Below, one piece after another: positions 1-8,254 of a stretch of DNA of 26,193 bases (the stretch's first letter is position 1; each line of letters starts with the position of its first letter). A program made the position numbers and the translations under genes. Source of the DNA: an uncultured Collinsella sp. (lineage in GTDB: Bacteria > Actinomycetota > Coriobacteriia > Coriobacteriales > Coriobacteriaceae); the NCBI GenBank assembly GCA_900540095.1, contig UQEO01000020.1, positions 1 through 26,193 on the forward strand, in the 5' to 3' direction. The notes beneath the pieces were generated by a model. It worked only from the letters and a program-made list of their open reading frames with translations, was not told where the DNA came from and searched no databases.

Positions 1-1
1 C

Positions 2-2662
2 GACATCGGTCGCCTGGGGGGAAACCTGCCGCAGCGCAAGCTCGTGACTACTGCCGCCGCCGGCTACTCCAGCTACGGCAACCAGATCGGCCTTGCCACC
101 GGTCAGGTCAACGAGCTCTATCACCCCGGCTACGTGGCCAAGCGCATGGAGGTCGGCGCCGTCGTGGGCGCTACCCCGGCAAACCACGTGCGCCGCGAGT
201 GCCCCGCCCCCACCGACAAGATCATCCTGCTGGGCGGCCGCACCGGCCGTGACGGCATCGGCGGTGCCACCGGCTCCTCCAAGACCCAGAACACCGAGTC
301 CATCGAGACCTCGGGCGCCGAGGTCCAGAAGGGCAACGCCCCGGTCGAGCGCAAGCTGCAGCGCCTCTTCCGCCGCGGCGACGCCTGCCGCCTGATCAAG
401 CGCTGCAACGACTTTGGCGCCGGCGGCGTCTCGGTCGCCGTGGGCGAGCTTGCCGACGGCCTGTACGTGGACCTGGACACCGTGACCAAGAAGTACGACG
501 GCCTGGACGGCACCGAGCTCGCCATCTCCGAGTCCCAGGAGCGTATGGCCTGCGCCGTCGCCGACGGTGACGTCGAGGAGTTCATGGGCTACGCCGCCGA
601 GGAGAACCTGGAGGCGACCGTTATCGCCGAGGTTACCGCCGAGCCGCGCATGCGCATGGCCTGGAACGGCGTCGCTATCGTCGACCTGTCCCGCGAGTTC
701 CTCAACTCCAACGGCGCACCCAAGCACCAGGTCGCCCACGTGTGCGCCCGTAGCGTGTGGCAGCCCAGCTGGGCCGGCACCACACTCGCCGAGCGCATGA
801 CCTCGCTCGTCACCGACCTCAACGTCGCTTCCAACAAGGGCCTTTCCGAGCGCTTCGACTCCACCATCGGCGCCGCGACCGTGCTCATGCCCTTTGGCGG
901 CAAGACGCAGCTCACCCCCAGCTCGGCCATGGTCGCCAAGTTCCCCGTGGACGGCGAGACCACCACGGCGAGTGCCATGGCATGGGGCTTCAACCCCTAT
1001 CTGATGGAGGCCGACCAGTTTGCGGGCGCCTACCTGTCCGTGGTCGAGTCCATCGCCAAGCTCGTGGCTGCCGGCTTTGAGCACAAGCGCGCCTATCTCT
1101 CCTTCCAGGAGTACTTCGAGCGTCTGCGCACCGAGGCCGAGCGCTGGGGCAAGCCCACGGCAGCCGTCCTGGGCGCCCTCATGGCCCAAGTCGACCTGGG
1201 TGCCGGCGCCATCGGCGGCAAGGACTCCATGAGCGGTTCGTTTGAGGACGAGACCGGCGAGCTCAACGTTCCGCCGACCCTGATCAGCTTCGCCGTCGCC
1301 GTGGGCAAGGCCGCCCGCGCCGTCTCGCCCGAGTTCAAGGGCCTCACGCACCGCGTCGTCCGCATCGCCCCCGCCACCTATGGCGAGGACTACCGTCCCG
1401 ACGCCCAGCAGTTGCTCGCCGCGTTTGACGCCGTCGAGGCGCTCACTGCTACCGGCAACGCCCTGGCCATATCCACGCCCGGCTACGGCTGCGGCGCCGA
1501 GAGCCTCTTTAAGATGTGCGTCGGTAACCAGATCGGCATCGAGCTTGCCGAGGATGTAGACGTAGAGAGCCTCTTCACCCCGCTCTACGGCAGCTTTATC
1601 GTCGAGCTCGCCGAGGATGCCGAGCTGCCCGAGGTCGCCGACGGCGTTGTCGTCGAGCCCCTGGGCACCACCGTCGAGGGCTATGTCATCGACACCGGCT
1701 CCGAGGTCATCGAGCTCTCCGAACTCCAGGAGGCCTGGGAGAGCGGCATCGAGGGCGTCTTTGTCTACCGCAGCGCCGACGAGACCCCCGAGGTCGAGAC
1801 CATCGACTTCCGTGCCAAGGACATCCACGTGTACAGCGGCGCCAAGATCGCCCGTCCGCGCGTGATCATCCCCGTGTTCCCCGGCAACAACTGTGAGTAC
1901 GACAGCGCACGTGCCTTCCGCGCAGCCGGTGCCGAAGCCGACACCTTCGTGATCAACAACCTCACGCCCGAGGCCGTCGCCGAGAGCACCCACGAGCTTG
2001 CCCGCCGCATCCGTGCAAGCCAGATCGTCATGATCCCCGGCGGCTTCTCGGGCGGCGACGAGCCCGACGGCTCCGCCAAGTTCATCACGGCGTTCTTCCG
2101 CGCTCCCGAGGTCACCGAGGCAGTTCGCGACCTGCTCAAGGCCCGCGACGGCCTGATGCTGGGCATCTGCAACGGCTTCCAGGCCCTGATCAAGCTCGGC
2201 CTGGTGCCCTACGGCGACATCGTCGACGCCACGCCCGATGCGCCCACGTTGACGTTCAACACCATCGGTCGCCACCAGAGCCGTCTGGTGCGCACCCGCA
2301 TCTCGTCCAACTTGTCCCCGTGGCTGTCGCAGTGCAGCCTGGACGACCCCTACACCGTCGCCATCAGCCACGGCGAGGGCCGCTTTGTCGCCAATGACGA
2401 AGTGCTCGCCCAACTGATCGCCAACGGCCAGGTCGCCACGCAGTACGTGGGCGAGAACGGCAAGCCCAGCATGGACCTTTCCGTCAACCCCAACGGCTCC
2501 GCACTCGCCATCGAGGGCATCACGAGCCCCGACGGCCGCGTCCTGGGCAAGATGGGCCATGCCGAGCGTCGCGGCGACAACCTGTACCGCAACGTGCCCG
2601 AGCATGTCCCCGGCGATAAGTTCATGCCGATCTTTGAGAGCGGCGTGGCCTACTTCGCTTAA
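2..2662 (+). CDS. purL: Phosphoribosylformylglycinamidine synthase, C-terminal ~886 aa (5' end outside window)
   Basis: This enzyme converts FGAR to FGAM with ATP and glutamine in the fourth step of de novo purine synthesis, in the cytosol. The reading frame is open from base 2 with no start, so the gene begins upstream; the GTG at 44 is internal. The visible part carries the second half of the synthetase (the CNDFGAGG and GGKDSMSG motifs of the AIR-synthase-like domains). It is followed, from about 1858, by a fused PurQ-type glutaminase domain. There the segment FPGNNCEYD opens the domain, GICNGFQ holds the nucleophilic cysteine, and SHGEGRF holds the triad histidine. A single fused chain is the large-PurL architecture; the full protein would be about 1,200-1,300 aa by family knowledge. 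A hairpin terminator lies about 40 bp past the stop. Nothing suggests damage. Confidence 0.97.
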   Translation, partial: DIGRLGGNLPQRKLVTTAAAGYSSYGNQIGLATGQVNELYHPGYVAKRMEVGAVVGATPANHVRRECPAPTDKIILLGGRTGRDGIGGATGSSKTQNTESIETSGAEVQKGNAPVERKLQRLFRRGDACRLIKRCNDFGAGGVSVAVGELADGLYVDLDTVTKKYDGLDGTELAISESQERMACAVADGDVEEFMGYAAEENLEATVIAEVTAEPRMRMAWNGVAIVDLSREFLNSNGAPKHQVAHVCARSVWQPSWAGTTLAERMTSLVTDLNVASNKGLSERFDSTIGAATVLMPFGGKTQLTPSSAMVAKFPVDGETTTASAMAWGFNPYLMEADQFAGAYLSVVESIAKLVAAGFEHKRAYLSFQEYFERLRTEAERWGKPTAAVLGALMAQVDLGAGAIGGKDSMSGSFEDETGELNVPPTLISFAVAVGKAARAVSPEFKGLTHRVVRIAPATYGEDYRPDAQQLLAAFDAVEALTATGNALAISTPGYGCGAESLFKMCVGNQIGIELAEDVDVESLFTPLYGSFIVELAEDAELPEVADGVVVEPLGTTVEGYVIDTGSEVIELSELQEAWESGIEGVFVYRSADETPEVETIDFRAKDIHVYSGAKIARPRVIIPVFPGNNCEYDSARAFRAAGAEADTFVINNLTPEAVAESTHELARRIRASQIVMIPGGFSGGDEPDGSAKFITAFFRAPEVTEAVRDLLKARDGLMLGICNGFQALIKLGLVPYGDIVDATPDAPTLTFNTIGRHQSRLVRTRISSNLSPWLSQCSLDDPYTVAISHGEGRFVANDEVLAQLIANGQVATQYVGENGKPSMDLSVNPNGSALAIEGITSPDGRVLGKMGHAERRGDNLYRNVPEHVPGDKFMPIFESGVAYFA

Positions 2663-2700
2663 ACCTTTCCCATCGGGTACAATCCCTTCGGGTAACAACA

Positions 2701-2736
2701 CCCGCCACCGGCACATCCGGTGGCGGGTTCTTTTTT
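2701..2736 (+). terminator. Intrinsic terminator / leader hairpin between purL and the EamA gene
   Basis: A perfect 11-bp stem (CCCGCCACCGG at 2701-2711, CCGGTGGCGGG at 2717-2727) with a 5-nt loop is followed by TTCTTTTTT. It should terminate purL transcripts. Only 25 bases separate the T-tract from the next ATG, so it also lies in the leader of the EamA gene. Confidence 0.9.
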
Positions 2737-2761
2737 GCTTCGCGCATGTAGGAAGGACATC

Positions 2762-3697
2762 ATGGAAAGCCGCAAGCCGTATCTCGCCACCCTGCCCGGA
2801 CTCATCCTGGGCTGCCTCGTCTGCTGTGCACTCTGGGGATCGGCCTTTCCCTGTATCAAGATCGGTTACGCACTCTTTGGTATCCCAGCGCACGATAGCG
2901 CCTCGCAGCTGCTCTTTGCGGGCTTGCGCTTCACACTTGCCGGCGCCCTGGTTATCGTTGGGATGAGTGCGGCCCAACGCCGCCCCCTCATTCCGCAGGC
3001 TCGCGACATCAAGCCCATCTTTGTCTTGTCGCTCTTCCAGACTATCGGGCAGTATTTCTTTTTCTATCTGGGCCTCTCGCGCGCCAGCGCCATGTCGAGC
3101 TCCATCATCGAGGCCAGCGCCAACTTCCTAGCCATCCTCTTTGCCGCCCTGGCGTTTCGCACCGAAAAGCTCGATGCGGCCAAAGTGCTCGGCTGCGTAC
3201 TGGGCTTTGCCGGTGTCGCGCTCGTCAACCTTTCGGGCGCGGACGGCACCTTTGGCTTCAGGCTCGATGGCGAGGGCTTTATCCTGGCCTCCACCGTCGC
3301 GGGTGCCCTATCGACCTGCCTGATCGGCATCTTCTCGCGCGAGCACGACGGCGTCTTGCTTGCCGGGTGGCAGTTTTTAGTCGGTGGCGTGGTCCTTACC
3401 GCCATCGGCTTTTTGATGGGCGGCACGTTGTCCCCCACCGAAATCGCCCCCGCCATCGCGCTCATCATCTACATGGCGCTTATCTCCGCGGTCGCCTACT
3501 CGCTGTGGTCGCGCCTGCTTGCCGCCAACCCCGTCAGCCGCGTCTCGGTCTTTGGGTTTATGAACCCGGTCTTTGGCGTGCTGCTGAGCGCGCTGCTGCT
3601 CGGCGAGGGCGCTGGCACGAGCCCCGTTACTGTCATCGTTGCCCTGCTGTTGGTTTGCGGCGGCATCATCATCGTAAACAAGCCCAAAAAGGCCTAG
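2762..3697 (+). CDS. EamA/DMT-family membrane transporter
   Basis: This is an inner-membrane permease of the drug/metabolite transporter superfamily (EamA type); the substrate cannot be read from sequence, but metabolite or amino-acid export is usual. The 311-aa protein has about ten hydrophobic helices in two EamA repeats. The first opens with a CALWGSAFPCIKIGY segment, typical of the 'WGS.F...K' EamA start, and LGLSRASAMSSSIIEA matches the conserved end of the first repeat. The second repeat ends in the LLGEG segment with a short basic tail. I chose the ATG at 2762 because GGAAGGA stands just upstream; longer in-frame starts fall inside the terminator hairpin. There is no room for a promoter between that hairpin and the start. 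A second hairpin terminator follows the gene. Confidence 0.9.
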   Translation: MESRKPYLATLPGLILGCLVCCALWGSAFPCIKIGYALFGIPAHDSASQLLFAGLRFTLAGALVIVGMSAAQRRPLIPQARDIKPIFVLSLFQTIGQYFFFYLGLSRASAMSSSIIEASANFLAILFAALAFRTEKLDAAKVLGCVLGFAGVALVNLSGADGTFGFRLDGEGFILASTVAGALSTCLIGIFSREHDGVLLAGWQFLVGGVVLTAIGFLMGGTLSPTEIAPAIALIIYMALISAVAYSLWSRLLAANPVSRVSVFGFMNPVFGVLLSALLLGEGAGTSPVTVIVALLLVCGGIIIVNKPKKA

Positions 3698-3768
3698 CGA
3701 ACTGCCTCGTTCTAAGAAAAAGACGAGGCGTATCTTCGACAGCCGCTACTAATCCCGCCAACGCAATA

Positions 3769-3806
3769 GGGGCGCACGACCATCAATGCGGTCGTGTGCC
3801 CCTTTT
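3769..3806 (+). terminator. Terminator between convergent EamA and diguanylate cyclase genes
   Basis: A 13-bp stem (GGGGCGCACGACC at 3769-3781 with 3790-3802, one G-U pair) with an 8-nt loop is followed by TTTT on the plus strand, right at the stop of the minus-strand gene. It can serve both convergent genes. A weaker hairpin (GCCTCG at 3704-3709 with CGAGGC at 3724-3729) precedes it. Confidence 0.8.
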
Positions 3807-4949
3807 CTAGCGTATTTGTACGCCAGCTTCCTTTTTCTCGGCCTTGACGCGGTAAAGCTCCGCATCGGCAGCGCGAAGTAAGTCTTGCCAGGTATCAACA
3901 CTATCGCCGACCCGCGCGTAACCGATGGACATCCGCAATGCATACGGCACCTCGGCATGCGCGAGCTCGTCGTTGATTGTCGCGCACAGATGCATGATAT
4001 CCCGTTCCGCCACTGCCTTTTGGAGCACCACGAACTCATCGCCACTGTAGCGTGCGATAAAGCCACCAGACGCCGAGCAGACCTCTTTGAGCGCAGCGGA
4101 TATAACCTGAAGAGCATGGTCGCCCTCCACATGTCCATAGCGATCGTTAATCTGCTTAAAGCCGTCGGCGTCCATCATAAGCAGATACACATCTTCGGCC
4201 TGATCCACATTTGAGAAGAGCGACAGCATATAGGTCTCAAAACGGTTGCGATTGTTAAGGCCAGTCAACGGGTCGGTCGAGATCAGCTGCTCCTGGTAGA
4301 TGATGTAGAGCAGCAGGATGCTCAGCGTTATACCGACGCAAAGGCCCGGTACCGAAAACAAAACCTGGAAGGTACCGCCCACCAGAGCGGGAACCGCAAA
4401 AAAGGCGAGGGTGCGATAAATGGCCTTCTTTTGCAGACTTTCGACTTTTCGAGTCTGAATAAAGGCATGCAAAGACGTATATATGATGTAGCAGTAGCTA
4501 ACGATAGGTTGAATCATATAAAGCGCTCCGCGACGATATACGCCCTGCGCATCGATATAGAACATAGCGTGCGTCCAGTAGCTGGTAAATGCCAGCACGA
4601 CCACCAATACGGTTGGCAACGTCACGAGCGCCACCCTATAGCGCGCGGTCAAAAGGTGAGAGCCCTGCACTGTCTCGGAATAGAAAAACCAAATAAGGCA
4701 CGCGATGGCGAACAGCGAAAACGAGACCGCGTTGGAAATCCAGTTGGCCGTGATGCCTACAGGAGTGCTCACGCCGTCCGAGAGCGTCCAGATCATATCG
4801 AAGAAAATGTAGGCAGCAGACGTGTAGCCCAGCATGCTAAACAGAAGCTGCTGGGTGCTCGAGAACAAGGAGCGGCGGCTTCGCGCGGCAAGCCCGATAA
4901 GAACAATCATGCATAGCAGGAATATCTCGATTTTGAGTGCCTTAACCAC
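3807..4949 (-). CDS. Membrane-bound GGDEF-domain diguanylate cyclase (SGDEF variant)
   Basis: It predicts synthesis of cyclic di-GMP from two GTP at the inner face of the membrane. The N-terminal ~220 residues hold about six hydrophobic helices of no family I can name, likely a sensory membrane module. The GGDEF domain starts at TDPLTGLNNR (about 225-234) and keeps the metal and GTP-contact stretch DADGFKQIND. The active-site loop reads SGDEF (about 302-306) instead of GGDEF; this variant is known to be active in some cyclases. I see no RxxD inhibitory site just before it, so product feedback at that site is unlikely. The start is uncertain: a GTG at 4949 has GAAGGGA about 9 bp upstream and is preferred over the in-frame TTG at 4967. 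The gene stands alone. Confidence 0.88.
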   Translation of the reverse strand: MVKALKIEIFLLCMIVLIGLAARSRRSLFSSTQQLLFSMLGYTSAAYIFFDMIWTLSDGVSTPVGITANWISNAVSFSLFAIACLIWFFYSETVQGSHLLTARYRVALVTLPTVLVVVLAFTSYWTHAMFYIDAQGVYRRGALYMIQPIVSYCYIIYTSLHAFIQTRKVESLQKKAIYRTLAFFAVPALVGGTFQVLFSVPGLCVGITLSILLLYIIYQEQLISTDPLTGLNNRNRFETYMLSLFSNVDQAEDVYLLMMDADGFKQINDRYGHVEGDHALQVISAALKEVCSASGGFIARYSGDEFVVLQKAVAERDIMHLCATINDELAHAEVPYALRMSIGYARVGDSVDTWQDLLRAADAELYRVKAEKKEAGVQIR

Positions 4950-5039
4950 TAGACGCCATCCCTTCAATATCCAAGTGGTCAGAATCGCCCGATTCGTGTC
5001 TGGACAATAAACACCCCCTACTCCGCAGGGGTAAGGGGA

Positions 5040-5092
5040 ATAATAGCAGAGCGCCCGAACGTCACTGCAAGACAGCTTTCGTTCGGGCGCTC
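5040..5092 (-). terminator. Terminator of the KDG permease gene
   Basis: A perfect 13-bp stem (GAGCGCCCGAACG at 5049-5061 with CGTTCGGGCGCTC at 5080-5092) has an 18-nt loop. On the minus strand it is followed by TGCTATTATT. It lies about 45 bp past the permease stop and upstream of the cyclase gene. A smaller hairpin (CCCCT/AGGGG near 5010-5035) lies closer to the cyclase start. Confidence 0.75.
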
Positions 5093-5137
5093 AAACGGCG
5101 CGAATTGCACGCCGGCATCATTGATTGGTAGCGATTG

Positions 5138-6160
5138 CTACTCGCCGTCGATGTCGGTCGCGACGGCTTCCTCAATAGCCTCGACGCCTTCGACCGACAG
5201 ATCCTCCTTGCCCTGGCAGAACTTCTTGTCGACCCAGCCGGTCAGAATCGGAGCCAAGATCGCCGTGATGATGACAGCGGTGGCGATCTGAGCGTACGCA
5301 GTGGGCGCAAGCTCGGCGTAGCGCGGTGCGACCTCGGCGAGGGCGACCGGCGTGGTCATAGCCGTGCCGGCGATAGTGGAGCAGGCAACGGCCGCCTTGC
5401 CGTTACCACCGCACAGGCGCTCGAATGCAAAGGTGATGGGGCCGACGATAAAAAGCGTGATGAGACCCAGCAGGATGCCAGAGATGCCGCCGGTGATAAA
5501 ACTCGACAGGCTCATGGACGCACCGAGCTGAAATCCGATAACGGCGATCGCGGGATTGGCGCCGGGGACCAGCAGGTTCTTGATGAACGGGAAGAGGTTG
5601 CCCAGAACCATGCCGATAACAAGCGGCAGGATGGAGCCGACGATGGTGCCGACGGGGATGTTGGCGAGACCCGAGACACCGAGGATGATCATGGTGACGG
5701 CGGGGCCGGCCGTAAAGAACAGGATACCGACGGCGCCCTGCTCGGACTCGTCGCCGAACTCGCCCATGATGCCCGTATAGAGCGCCATGTTGCAAAACGT
5801 GATGCCGCCGATGATAGACACGGAGCTCAGGCCCAGGAAGTTGTCGTTAAAGAAATATGCCACACCCAAGCCAAGGGCGGCCGCAACAACAAGCTTGGGG
5901 ATCAGTACGACGATGCCGGTCTTGATAGCGCCCGGCGTGGACTTAAAGCTGATGCCGGCACCCACGAAGAGCAGGATCGCAGCGACGATGGTATTGGAGC
6001 CGCCGCGGCAGGCAGCCGTAAAGAAGCCGCCGATCTCAAAGACCTGCGGACAGAAAGTGTTGAGCAAAAGGCCAACAATCATGGGATAGATCATGATGTC
6101 GCCCGGGATACGCGGTACCTTGAATTTCTTTTGCTCGTTGGCGGTCGCTTCCTGTGCCAT
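5138..6160 (-). CDS. kdgT: 2-keto-3-deoxygluconate permease (KdgT family)
   Basis: This is a proton-coupled uptake permease for 2-keto-3-deoxygluconate, an intermediate of pectin and uronate breakdown, acting in the cytoplasmic membrane. The 340-aa product matches the KdgT family in length and pattern. A short hydrophilic N-terminus runs into RIPGDIMIYPMIVGLLLNTF, the family's signature 'RIPGG.M..P...G...NTF' opening. About ten hydrophobic helices follow, with the conserved CNMALYTGIMGEFGD segment near the middle. The acidic C-terminal tail is cytoplasmic-like. The ATG at 6160 is preceded by GGGGG seven bases away, so I prefer it to the longer in-frame start at 6190. No uronate catabolic gene lies beside it, so the substrate is a family assignment rather than supported by context. 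Confidence 0.9.
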   Translation of the reverse strand: MAQEATANEQKKFKVPRIPGDIMIYPMIVGLLLNTFCPQVFEIGGFFTAACRGGSNTIVAAILLFVGAGISFKSTPGAIKTGIVVLIPKLVVAAALGLGVAYFFNDNFLGLSSVSIIGGITFCNMALYTGIMGEFGDESEQGAVGILFFTAGPAVTMIILGVSGLANIPVGTIVGSILPLVIGMVLGNLFPFIKNLLVPGANPAIAVIGFQLGASMSLSSFITGGISGILLGLITLFIVGPITFAFERLCGGNGKAAVACSTIAGTAMTTPVALAEVAPRYAELAPTAYAQIATAVIITAILAPILTGWVDKKFCQGKEDLSVEGVEAIEEAVATDIDGE

Positions 6161-6310
6161 GAAACCCCCATTTCCGCTGACGCAGAACAAAAGCCCACGT
6201 CACGCTTTGCTACAGTAAAGTTTGACCATGGTACCAGAAGAAGCAGACCGGCTCGGTGAGAAATTCGACAAGTTCGGATGGAACGAGATTCGGCGCCCGC
6301 GACGCCACCC

Positions 6311-6634
6311 CTATATAAGGCTCAAGACAATATAGAGTACGATGCCCGAGACGCAGCACCACAGCATCGATTTTGTCTTGACCGCCACGACCACGACGCC
6401 GGCGGCCGCAATCCAGGGAACCAAGGCAGGCCAGAGCCCCGCGTCGAACGCGCCGGGGCTCACCAAGTCGTTGGCGACCAGCGCGGCAAAGGCAGCGGGC
6501 GGGATATAGCCCAGGGCCTCGGTAATGCGGGGCGACAGGGTCCGCCCGCGCAAGGCGAACGCCGGCGCGATGCGAAAGAACGCGATAGCAGCCCACGACG
6601 ACAGCCACAGAACCAAGAACTCGTTAACGGGCAT
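6311..6634 (-). CDS. azlD: AzlD-family branched-chain amino acid exporter subunit
   Basis: This is the small subunit of the two-part AzlCD exporter, which exports branched-chain amino acids and analogues across the membrane. The 107-aa product has three to four hydrophobic helices and the AzlD pattern: a 'RIAPAFALRGR' loop after helix one, then LGYIPPAAFAALVA and a Val/Ala-rich pair of helices. The length is normal for the family. Its ATG at 6634 lies 11 bp inside the 3' end of azlC, so the two are translationally coupled. No terminator-like hairpin is obvious after its stop. Confidence 0.9.
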   Translation of the reverse strand: MPVNEFLVLWLSSWAAIAFFRIAPAFALRGRTLSPRITEALGYIPPAAFAALVANDLVSPGAFDAGLWPALVPWIAAAGVVVVAVKTKSMLWCCVSGIVLYIVLSLI

Positions 6635-7316
6635 CGCGGGCACCTCTTCCGTCAAATACAGCATCGCACGCCAGTGCAATGGCAATGCCGACCACGACGC
6701 TTGCCGGCACGGCAATATTCGTGAGGCCCAAGAACTTGCATACGGCGACGGACACCGCGCCCGAAACCGCCGCGACAACGTTGCCGCGCGACAGCCGCTG
6801 CGAAAAGAGCAGGCAGATAAAGAGTGAGGTGCAGACAAAGGCCGCAATGGCGGTGGGAACATCGACAACGGCGCCGACGATGGCGCCCGTCGTACACGAA
6901 ACGCCCCATGTTGCGATAAGGATCACGTTGAGCACGAAGGACTCACGCGGGCCCCAATCCTCCCCTTCAACCAACTTGGCAAGCGAGATGCCGTATGCCT
7001 CCTCGGTAAGTGTCGCGGCAACAGCCAGCGTCTGACGCTTCGAGGCACCCCTCAGATGCGGTGCGATCGATGCCGAGTAAAGCGCAAAGCGCGAGGAGAT
7101 TGCGGCGACGCTCGCGACGATCGATGCTGCAGGCACACCCGCCAGCCACAGGTTGCAGATCATAAACTGCCCGCTGCCCGTCACAAACGTGCTGCTCAGA
7201 GCAAAGACCATCCAGGGCTCCATTCCCGTCTGCCCCATGATCATTCCGCACGGCGTGCCTATTGCAACATAGGTAAGCATCACCGGCCAGACGGTTCTAA
7301 CGATTTTGAGCACCAT
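6624..7316 (-). CDS. azlC: AzlC-family branched-chain amino acid exporter subunit
   Basis: This is the large membrane subunit of the AzlCD exporter. The 230-aa product shows the family's marks: 'VAIGTPCGMIMGQTG' near the N-terminus, STFVTGSGQF (the conserved 'G..Q' stretch), SSRFALYSASIAPHLR in the middle and LTEEAYGIS. About seven hydrophobic helices are visible. I chose the ATG at 7316 because AGGATGAG precedes it; the longer reading to 7385 adds a hydrophilic piece with no ribosome site. The gene is divergent from the HD-hydrolase gene across 126 bp, which should hold promoters for both. Confidence 0.9.
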   Translation of the reverse strand: MVLKIVRTVWPVMLTYVAIGTPCGMIMGQTGMEPWMVFALSSTFVTGSGQFMICNLWLAGVPAASIVASVAAISSRFALYSASIAPHLRGASKRQTLAVAATLTEEAYGISLAKLVEGEDWGPRESFVLNVILIATWGVSCTTGAIVGAVVDVPTAIAAFVCTSLFICLLFSQRLSRGNVVAAVSGAVSVAVCKFLGLTNIAVPASVVVGIAIALACDAVFDGRGARDAR

Positions 7317-7375
7317 ACGCTTCTCATCCTGACAAGGTCTCCAAGCCGCATGTAGCGATACGGCAGAATCATCAT

Positions 7376-7402
7376 CTGACAGCAACCGAGTTCACCTACA
7401 AT
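7376..7402 (+). promoter_or_regulatory. Possible promoter of the HD-hydrolase gene
   Basis: CTGACA (7376-7381) and TACAAT (7397-7402) are separated by 15 bp, shorter than the ideal 17. The -10 lies about 40 bp before the ATG. It is supported only by consensus resemblance and position in a divergent intergenic region. Confidence 0.35.
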
Positions 7403-7442
7403 TGCCACCGGATCGAAAGACACAACTTTTTAGGAAGTCATT

Positions 7443-8254
7443 ATGACAGCTATCGATCGAGACCGGGCGCGCGCGGCCTTCAAAAGCTACACCGATGCCT
7501 ACGACGCCACCAACCCACGCATCGCGCTCAAAATCGAGCATACGTACCACGTGGCCGAGGCATGCGATGCCGTAGCGCGCGAGCAGGGCTGGTCGTCAGA
7601 AGATATTGACCTGGCATGGCTTTGCGGCCTGCTGCACGATATGGGCCGCTTTGAGCAGCTGCGACGCTGGGACACCTTTAGGACGCCGAGAGCATGAGCC
7701 ATGCGGTGCTGGGCATCGAGATCCTCTTTGGCGAGAATCCCGCCGATGCGCCCGCCGTAACGAGCATCCGCGACTTTATCGATGACCCGGCAGAAGATGA
7801 GCTCATCCGAGCGAGCATTGCCTATCACAGCGATTTCCGTCTACCCGCGCAGCTCGACGAGCGCACGCGAAGCTTCTGCGATATCGTGCGCGATGGCGAC
7901 AAGATCGACATTATGCGTACCATCGCCGACAGCACCGTCGACACCATCCTCAAGGTGGACGAGAAAACGTTTCTCGGCAGCCGTTTCTCGTCGCCGACAC
8001 TTGCCGCCTTTGACGAGCACCGCTGCGTCGCGCGCGACGAGCGCAACGAGCCGGCGGACTACCTGGTGGGGCTCATCTGCTTTATGTTTGAGCTCGTCTA
8101 TCCAGCGAGCCGCGCGCTGGCGCGCGAGCAGGGCAATATCTACCGCCTGCTCGACGCGCCTTTTGGCATCACGCGGCCCTTTACCGACCCCGCCACGCAG
8201 GCAACTTGGAGCCGCCTTAAGGACGAGATGCGCGACTGGCTGGCGCGCGCCTAG
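7443..8254 (+). pseudogene. HD-domain phosphohydrolase, frameshifted
   Basis: HD-domain proteins are metal-dependent phosphohydrolases, often acting on nucleotides; the substrate is unknown here. Frame one (from ATG 7443, AGGAAG upstream) encodes HTYHVAEACDA and then the signature LCGLLHDMGRFEQLRRW. It runs out of frame after 7682 and stops at 7697. The rest of the domain continues in another frame to 8254, with SHAVLGIEIL, IAYHSDF and a DGDKIDIMR segment. Adding one G at AGGAC (7680-7684) restores the string F-R-D-A-E-S-M-S-H and a single protein of about 270 aa. So one base is missing, either a true mutation or a sequencing error. An ATG at 7694 could start the second piece, but it would lack the HD pair. 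The stop shares the palindrome CTAG with the stop of the convergent etfA. Confidence 0.85.

Noticed and set aside
5135..6259. 374-codon plus-strand frame opposite kdgT
   Set aside because: The product is Asp/Arg/Gly-rich low-complexity sequence with no family match, antisense to a well-supported permease.
6161..6310. Small RNA or tRNA in the gap between kdgT and azlD
   Set aside because: No cloverleaf or strong conserved structure could be folded by eye; only an imperfect 16-bp palindrome (CTTT...AAAG near 6205-6220) is seen.
7677..7700. Programmed frameshift in the HD gene
   Set aside because: No slippery heptamer or downstream structure is seen at the shift point; a missing G explains it more simply.
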